19,047 bases of DNA from the NCBI GenBank assembly GCA_021799555.1, contig JAJZAG010000029.1, positions 1 to 19,047 of the forward strand. The letters are read 5' to 3'. Made by a program: the position numbers and the translations under genes. The stretch's first letter is position 1; each line of letters opens with the position of its first letter. The notes under the pieces are model-generated. The model saw only the letters and a program-made list of their open reading frames with translations. It ran no database searches and was not told the DNA's origin. Origin of the DNA: Deltaproteobacteria bacterium (GTDB lineage Bacteria > Desulfobacterota > Binatia > Binatales > Binataceae). Below are positions 15,074 to 19,047 of the stretch, in pieces.

Positions 15074-15602
15074 GCGCCGGAAGCGCGGGCGGCGCATGCG
15101 GGCCGGCCGCCCACTGCGCAATCGTCGCCTTGTCCGTGTCTGACAGACCGGCCGCGGGATGCAACAGCCGGTAATCCAACGGCGGCATATCGCCGTCGGC
15201 GACGACCGCCGCGACTTGTTTGATCGCCGCCGCTTTGGTCGCCTGATCGAAATTATTCCAATCCGAAAAATTCAACTTTTCACGCGCCGAGTTCGACATC
15301 AGATACGATGGCGCAATCGCGGCATACCACGGCGCACTTCCGCCGAGCGAGTGGCAACTGTAGCAGGAGTTCTCGAAAATCCGCTCGACGGCGGGGTTCG
15401 CAGTCACGTCCTTGGGTGTGGTGCCGAGCGCGAACGTATCGGCCGAAGAATTGCCGGAGCCGCTGGCGCATCCGGCGATAATTGCGGCGGCCGCCGCCGA
15501 GAGCATAAACGCGCGCGCTATCCGCCAGCCCCGGCGCAATCCCGACGCACCGGCGCGCGCGCGACTTCCAACCCGACCCATACCCAACTGACTGTCTCTC
15601 AC
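15069..15602 (-). CDS. Haem-binding domain lipoprotein
   Basis: The preferred start is GTG at 15602, which has AGGAG (15611-15615 on the minus strand) 8 bases upstream. The frame also runs to an ATG at 15632 with no ribosome site. The 177-residue product has a basic n-region, a hydrophobic Ala-rich segment and the lipobox IIAGC with Cys45, so it is probably a membrane-anchored periplasmic lipoprotein. The mature part matches the small haem-binding family. It has a CYSCH c-type haem motif (Cys80, Cys83, His84) preceded by PAVERIFENS, then PWYAAIAP, LNFSDWNNF, DGDMPPLDYRLLHP (possible Met139 ligand) and a closing helix ending in IAQWAAGP. Role is probably electron transfer or redox sensing. It lies 52 bp downstream of the acyl-CoA carboxylase on the same strand. 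Confidence 0.88.
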   Translation of the reverse strand: MRDSQLGMGRVGSRARAGASGLRRGWRIARAFMLSAAAAAIIAGCASGSGNSSADTFALGTTPKDVTANPAVERIFENSCYSCHSLGGSAPWYAAIAPSYLMSNSAREKLNFSDWNNFDQATKAAAIKQVAAVVADGDMPPLDYRLLHPAAGLSDTDKATIAQWAAGPHAPPALPAH

Positions 15603-15654
15603 CGCGATATCTCCTGTGTCTGCTTCGATCATCAAGAAACGGCGTCACGCACGA

Positions 15655-18600
15655 TTACCAAGTGTCGATACATGGGCGCTTTTTGCCAGTGCGAAGCGGC
15701 GGCGGCGGCGCCGATTTCAGTCCCGCCACGATCCAGCGCCGCGACTCAAGCGGATCGATTACGTCGTCGATCTCGAAATGCGACGCAGTATTGACCGCCT
15801 TTCCGTGCGCATACATCCGTGCAACCATCTCATCGAACAACTGCTTGCGCCGCCCGGGATCCTGCTCGGCCGCGAGCTCCTTGCGGTAGCCGAGCTTGAC
15901 CGCACCCTCGAGACCCATTCCTCCAAACTCGCCGGTCGGCCAGGAGACCGTGAAGATCGGCGCCTTGAAGCTGCCGCCCGCCATCGCTTGCGCTCCGAGT
16001 CCGTAGCCTTTGCGCAGGATGATTGTGAAGAAAGGCACGGTAATGCTCGCACCCGTCACGAACATCCGTGCGGCGTGGCGGACCAGCGCGGTTTTTTCGA
16101 CTTCAGGGCCAACCATGATTCCCGGCGTGTCGCAAAGGAACAGGAGCGGAATATCAAACCCATCGCAGAGCTGCATGAACCGGGCAGCTTTGTCGGCGCC
16201 GCTCGAATCGATCGCGCCTGCCAGATGGGAAGGATTGTTCGCGATAATGCCGATCGGGCGTCCCTCGATTCTGACGAGCGCGGTTACCATACCGAGACCG
16301 AAGTTGCGCCTGAGTTCGAGCACCGAGCCGCTATCGGCGAGGGTTTCTATGACCTTGCGGACATCGTAGATGCGCAGGCGGTTTTCGGGAATTATGGCGC
16401 GTAGAAGGCGCTGATCGGCGCACTCCCAGTTCGGCAGCGATCCCTGAAAGTAGGAAAGATATTTTTTGGCGGTCGCGACGGCTTCCGCTTCGTCCTTGAC
16501 CGGAATATCGACCACGCCGTCAGGCACCTGTACTGTCATCGGGCCGATTTCTTCGGGCCGGAAGATCCCGAGTCCGCCGCCTTCGATCATCGCCGGACCG
16601 CCCATCCCAATATTTGAATTCTCGGTTGCGATCACCACGTCGCAGCATCCGAGCAGCGCCGCATTTCCGGCAAAGCATCGCCCCGAGTTGATCCCAATCA
16701 GCGGCACCAATCCGCTAAGCTGCCCCCAATACTGAAACGCCAGGCAATCGAGTCCCGCTACGCCGACTCCATCGGTATCGCCGGGACGCCCGCCGCCGCC
16801 TTCAGTGAAGAACACGACCGGCAACCGCAGCCGTTCGGCAAGCTCGAACAGCCTGTCCTTCTTGCGATGGTTCTGCTGGCCCTGAGTTCCGGCAAGGACC
16901 GTGTAATCGTAGGACATCAACACGCATTGAGTGCGGGCGCCGTCAAACAGGTCGCCGTTGACGCGGCCGATTCCCGCGAGCATACCGTCCGCGGGCGTGT
17001 TCTTGATCAGATCGTCGAGCGCCCGCCGCCGGCGCTGCGCCGCAATCACGAGCGGCGCGTACTCGACATAGGTGCCCGGATCGCAAAGGTCGTCGATGTT
17101 CTCGCGCGCGGTGCGCTGATTGGTTTTGCGCCGCCGCGCGACCGCCTCGGGCCGGGCCGCATCGAGGCCGCGCGCGTGACGATCGAAGACCTCGGCGAGG
17201 TCAGGGCGGATTCGATCCAGATCCACTCGCTCGGCCGCCGCGACCGTGGATTCTTCGACTGCCGACTCCTCGATAAATACCAGCGGATGGCCCTCGAAGA
17301 CCGCGTCGCCGCGAGCTACCGCGATTTGCCGCACAACGCCGCCGACGTGAGCGGCGATGACGTGCTCCATTTTCATTGCTTCCATCACAAGTAGCTGTTG
17401 TCCGCGCCGGACCTGATCGCCTTCGTGCGTGTCGATTGACACGATCGTGCCTTGCATCGGCGCCGTGACCGCAACTGTCCCCTCCGGGCCCCCGATCTCC
17501 TCCTGGTGCGGCGTGCCTGCGGCGGCCGGAGCTACTTCTTCCATCGCACCGGCAGCACCGCCGGATTTTCCATGGTGGAGGACGGCGAGTGGATCGATGG
17601 TATCGATTTTCGCGCCCGCCCTGATCGCTTGCGGCTTGGCCGCGGCTGCCCGCTCGAAAAAGAGCTTGCGATGCGCCGATGGCGCAGCGCCCGCCAACTC
17701 CGCGGCGTGCTCTTCAACGAAGCGGGTATGGGTACGGTTGGCGGTAAACTCTGGATGGCGCAGCAGATTCTGCAGGAAGCCGATATTGGTCGCGACGCCT
17801 TCGATTCTGAATTCGCACAGCGCGCGATAGGCGCGGGCGGCTGCGGTGGGAAAATCCTCGCCGCCGGAATGCGCGATAAGCTTGGCCAGTAGCGAGTCGA
17901 AACGCGGATTGGTTGTGTAGCCGGCGTACGCGAAGGTGTCCACGCGAATGCCGGGACCCGAGGGCGCCTCGAAGGCGGCAATGGTTCCACCCGCGGGCTT
18001 CGCACCGCCATCGGTAGTCATCGTTTCAGTATTGATCCGCGCCTGGATGGCGAATCCGCGCGGCGGCGCTATCGCCGCCTGGGTCAGGCCTAGCTCGTCA
18101 AGCCGCATCCCGCCGGCGATCTGCAATTGAACTTTTACGAGATCCACGCCCGTCACTTCTTCGGTCACGGTATGTTCGACCTGGAGGCGCGGATTCGCCT
18201 CGATAAAGGCGAACGCCGCATCTTCACCCGCGCCATTGGGAGCACCAGTGGCGTCGAGCAAAAACTCGAACGTGCCAAGGCTTTCGTAGCGGACTTCGCG
18301 CGCGAGTTTGACGGCCGCGCCGGTCAGCCGCGCACGCGTTTGCGGGCCGATATTTGGACTCGGCGCGATTTCGAGAATTTTCTGGTGGCGGCGCTGAATG
18401 CTGCACTCGCGCTCGTAAAGATGCACCACATTGCCGGTGCCATCGCCGACGATCTGCACTTCAAGATGACGCGCACGCGGCATCAAATGTTCGACGTACA
18501 CGGCGCCATTGCCAAAGGCGCTCTTGGCCTCGGATTGGCAGCGCGCGAACGCTTCTTCGAGTTCGTCGGCGCGATAAACGGCCCGCATCCCGCGTCCGCC

Positions 18601-19047
18601 GCCGCCCGCGACCGCTTTGATCATGACTGCGGCGCCCGGGCCGAGGGCGGCAAAAAACTCCCGAGCATCGTCGAGGCTGGTCGGTCCCGCGGTTGCGCGC
18701 AAAACCGGCACGCCGCAGCGCTGGGCGAGAGCGCGGGCTGCGATTTTGTCTCCGAACAGGTCGAGGGTCTCAGGACGTGGTCCGACAAAACAAATCCCCG
18801 CGGCGGCGCATCGGCGCGCAAATTCGGCGTTCTCGCTCAGAAAACCGTAGCCGGGATGGATCGCGTCGCAATCCGCCGCCTTCGCCGCCGCGATAATCCG
18901 CTCGGCGTCCAGATACGGCGCGACGCCCGTTCCGCTGAGCGCTTCGGCGTGATCGGCCTTCCGGATGTGCAAAGACGCGGAATCGTCTTCGGAGAAGACG
19001 GCGACGGTGCGGATTCCAAGTTCAGAAGCCGCACGGATAATCCGAAT
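15655..19047 (-). CDS. Single-chain acyl-CoA carboxylase (BC-BCCP-CT fusion), N-terminus beyond window
   Basis: The frame is open to the window edge and begins within the first biotin-carboxylase helix (IRIIRAASELGIRTVAVFSE), so only a short N-terminal piece is missing. Counting from the edge, 1130 residues are visible. The ATP-grasp biotin carboxylase (to about 470) shows DAIHPGYGFLSEN, KAVAGGGGRGMR, RECSIQRRHQK and FIEANPRLQVEH. The biotinyl domain has EAMKM with the biotinylated Lys near 559. The carboxyltransferase (about 640-1110) has TEGGGGRPGD, GGPAMIEGGGLG, CDTPGIMVGPE and GGMGLEGAVKLGYR. This is the architecture of the single-polypeptide long-chain acyl-CoA carboxylases of Mycobacterium and relatives, distinct from separate AccA-D or PccA/B. 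Substrate could be acetyl-, propionyl- or longer acyl-CoA. The product would be a malonyl- or alkylmalonyl-CoA. Confidence 0.95.
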   Translation of the reverse strand: MRIIRAASELGIRTVAVFSEDDSASLHIRKADHAEALSGTGVAPYLDAERIIAAAKAADCDAIHPGYGFLSENAEFARRCAAAGICFVGPRPETLDLFGDKIAARALAQRCGVPVLRATAGPTSLDDAREFFAALGPGAAVMIKAVAGGGGRGMRAVYRADELEEAFARCQSEAKSAFGNGAVYVEHLMPRARHLEVQIVGDGTGNVVHLYERECSIQRRHQKILEIAPSPNIGPQTRARLTGAAVKLAREVRYESLGTFEFLLDATGAPNGAGEDAAFAFIEANPRLQVEHTVTEEVTGVDLVKVQLQIAGGMRLDELGLTQAAIAPPRGFAIQARINTETMTTDGGAKPAGGTIAAFEAPSGPGIRVDTFAYAGYTTNPRFDSLLAKLIAHSGGEDFPTAAARAYRALCEFRIEGVATNIGFLQNLLRHPEFTANRTHTRFVEEHAAELAGAAPSAHRKLFFERAAAAKPQAIRAGAKIDTIDPLAVLHHGKSGGAAGAMEEVAPAAAGTPHQEEIGGPEGTVAVTAPMQGTIVSIDTHEGDQVRRGQQLLVMEAMKMEHVIAAHVGGVVRQIAVARGDAVFEGHPLVFIEESAVEESTVAAAERVDLDRIRPDLAEVFDRHARGLDAARPEAVARRRKTNQRTARENIDDLCDPGTYVEYAPLVIAAQRRRRALDDLIKNTPADGMLAGIGRVNGDLFDGARTQCVLMSYDYTVLAGTQGQQNHRKKDRLFELAERLRLPVVFFTEGGGGRPGDTDGVGVAGLDCLAFQYWGQLSGLVPLIGINSGRCFAGNAALLGCCDVVIATENSNIGMGGPAMIEGGGLGIFRPEEIGPMTVQVPDGVVDIPVKDEAEAVATAKKYLSYFQGSLPNWECADQRLLRAIIPENRLRIYDVRKVIETLADSGSVLELRRNFGLGMVTALVRIEGRPIGIIANNPSHLAGAIDSSGADKAARFMQLCDGFDIPLLFLCDTPGIMVGPEVEKTALVRHAARMFVTGASITVPFFTIILRKGYGLGAQAMAGGSFKAPIFTVSWPTGEFGGMGLEGAVKLGYRKELAAEQDPGRRKQLFDEMVARMYAHGKAVNTASHFEIDDVIDPLESRRWIVAGLKSAPPPPLRTGKKRPCIDTW

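Noticed and set aside
1..19047. Mobile elements, tRNA/rRNA genes, CRISPR arrays, prophage or toxin-antitoxin genes
   Set aside because: No terminal inverted repeats, transposase-like products, spaced repeats or cloverleaf sequences were recognised on either strand.

Overview
This 19 kb window is a GC-rich (by eye, mid-60s percent) bacterial chromosome segment with 14 protein genes packed on both strands. I see no RNA gene, transposon, prophage or CRISPR array. A lipobox lipoprotein with a haem-binding motif and a Sec-exported YceI protein suggest a Gram-negative cell envelope. The mix of a single-chain acyl-CoA carboxylase, an F420/flavin LLM oxidoreductase, a Mo-hydroxylase, an amidase and a type III PKS would fit an environmental lineage such as Binatota or a former 'deltaproteobacterial' group. 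That assignment is a weak inference from gene content, not a demonstrated placement.

Layout. (1) Positions 1-3795, plus strand: the C-terminal part of a xanthine-dehydrogenase-family molybdopterin subunit (cut by the window edge), a SnoaL/NTF2-like protein, an LLM-class oxidoreductase and an amidase-signature hydrolase. Gaps are 9-33 bp, so this is probably one catabolic operon. (2) Positions 3802-5720, minus strand: an M20 metallopeptidase/deacylase of ArgE type, preceded by a TetR regulator. (3) Positions 5934-8213, plus strand: polyphosphate kinase 1, with an unusual N-terminal extension and a basic C-terminal tail. (4) Positions 8258-12052, minus strand: in transcription order, a type III polyketide synthase, a FAD-dependent oxidoreductase overlapping it by 7 bp, an exported YceI lipid-binding protein and an alpha/beta hydrolase. 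(5) A 354 bp AT-richer divergent intergenic region. (6) Positions 12407-15061, plus strand: an ABC exporter pair whose permease carries a large extracytoplasmic coiled coil and a Pro-rich repeat. (7) Positions 15069-19047, minus strand: a single-chain BC-BCCP-CT acyl-CoA carboxylase (its first residues lie beyond the window), followed by a small haem-binding lipoprotein.

The most interesting part is region 4 with region 6. The PKS and flavoprotein pair resembles known routes to alkylresorcinols/alkylpyrones and their oxidised quinone-like forms. Here the pair is followed by a periplasmic YceI protein, a family that binds polyisoprenoid/quinone-like lipids, and is divergent from an ABC exporter. 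A biosynthesis-plus-trafficking system for a non-canonical phenolic lipid or lipoquinone is a testable inference. The nearby acyl-CoA carboxylase could supply extender units.

All three convergent junctions carry a compact hairpin. At two of them the opposing TGA stop codons themselves form the core of the stem.
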